5,797 nucleotides of DNA. Source: Salaquimonas sp. Its GTDB lineage: Bacteria; Pseudomonadota; Alphaproteobacteria; Rhizobiales; Rhizobiaceae. The notes beneath the pieces are model-generated. The model made no database searches. It was not told the origin of the DNA and saw nothing but the letters and a program-made list of their open reading frames with translations. Both the position numbers and the translations under genes were made by a program. The stretch is from positions 1 through 5,797 of the forward strand of contig JAHEHW010000132.1 of assembly GCA_024639745.1 (NCBI GenBank), in the 5' to 3' direction. This document shows positions 5,638-5,797 of the stretch, in pieces (positions within the stretch are counted from its first letter, which is position 1; every line of letters starts with the position of its first letter).

Positions 5638-5797
5638 GAAGGACCGCATGGAGACCGATCCAAGATCGATGGCATCGGTCATGAAGCTCAATGTGTCGCT
5701 CGTATCCGACGCCCCGGCGATGGTCAGGGCGGGGAGGTAGTGGTCGACGCTCGGGTGCGCCTGAGGCAGAAGCGCTCCGAGAGCCTCCTCGTCCGCT
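5620..5797 (-). CDS. Class III extradiol ring-cleavage dioxygenase, DODA/LigB type (partial, C-terminal 58 residues)
   Basis: An open frame enters from the right edge (first whole codon at 5796-5794) and ends with TAA at 5622-5620. Its 58 residues contain HPSVDHYLPALTIAGA, a short variable loop, and then DLGSVSMRSFIF. This is the typical C-terminal end of 4,5-DOPA extradiol dioxygenase-like proteins (E. coli YgiD and plant DODA, LigB superfamily), where an HPTPEHFLPL-like segment and a final GSLSM-S-like strand are conserved. Such enzymes are metal-dependent and open catechol rings next to the hydroxyls. The N-terminal metal ligands are outside the window, so activity cannot be judged. The dehydratase homologue follows on the same strand after 77 bp, so the two may form one transcription unit. 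The identification rests on a short fragment, but the motif match is good. Confidence 0.75.
   Translation of the reverse strand, partial: ADEEALGALLPQAHPSVDHYLPALTIAGASDTSDTLSFMTDAIDLGSVSMRSFIFHRE

Noticed and set aside
5653..5680. Inverted repeat GACCGAT/ATCGGTC with a 14-nt loop
   Set aside because: It falls inside the conserved C-terminal coding part of the dioxygenase. The arms are only 7 bp with a long loop and no T-run, so coding constraint or chance explains it.
5135..5740. Plus-strand open frame of 201 codons across the dehydratase and dioxygenase genes
   Set aside because: It is antisense to two recognisable proteins and crosses their intergenic gap, and its translation shows no domain.
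1..5797. CRISPR arrays, tRNA or rRNA genes, insertion sequences, toxin-antitoxin or phage genes
   Set aside because: I saw no regularly spaced repeats, tRNA-like cloverleaf, transposase motif, terminal inverted repeats or phage-type genes. Nearly all the sequence is ordinary metabolic and transport coding sequence.

Overview
The window reads almost entirely on the minus strand and looks like part of a catabolic gene region from a Gram-negative, probably alphaproteobacterial (roseobacter-like) genome. This placement is an inference. It rests on a complete tripartite TRAP-type uptake system, a twin-arginine-like leader on its binding protein, moderately high G+C coding sequence, and the style of the acyl-CoA enzymes.

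One compact operon runs from 4775 down to the left edge. It encodes an HSD10-like short-chain 3-hydroxyacyl-CoA dehydrogenase (4011-4775), an enoyl-CoA hydratase (3211-3999), a DctP-family periplasmic binding protein (2124-3164), a small DctQ-type TRAP permease subunit (1578-2120), a large DctM-type subunit (259-1581), and a MarR-family regulator cut by the window edge (1-246). Junctions are tight: the dehydrogenase stop lies within the hydratase ribosome-binding site, DctP to DctQ is 3 nt, DctQ/DctM overlap by 4 nt, and DctM to MarR is 12 nt. The simplest reading is that a carboxylic acid is imported by the TRAP system, activated to a CoA thioester by a ligase not in the window, and then hydrated and oxidised by the two enzymes. 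The MarR protein would sense the acid or its thioester.

Upstream of the operon is a 329-bp intergenic stretch (4776-5104). Its AT-rich part holds an 11-bp perfect inverted repeat around a possible -35 box, a good candidate repressor operator, plus a tandem 10-bp direct repeat. Its other end holds two adjacent hairpins that may terminate the next unit.

That unit begins with the C-terminal 58 residues of a DODA/LigB-type class III extradiol dioxygenase (5620-5797, cut by the right edge). It is followed after 77 bp by a 145-residue type II 3-dehydroquinate dehydratase homologue (5105-5542). The homologue keeps the family's catalytic Arg, Tyr and His but has lost two conserved substrate-binding residues (His to Phe79, Arg to Tyr110). 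It may therefore act on a different substrate, which is the most interesting point in the window. A second unusual element is a strong 9-bp hairpin just inside the dctQ coding sequence, between the binding-protein and permease genes.
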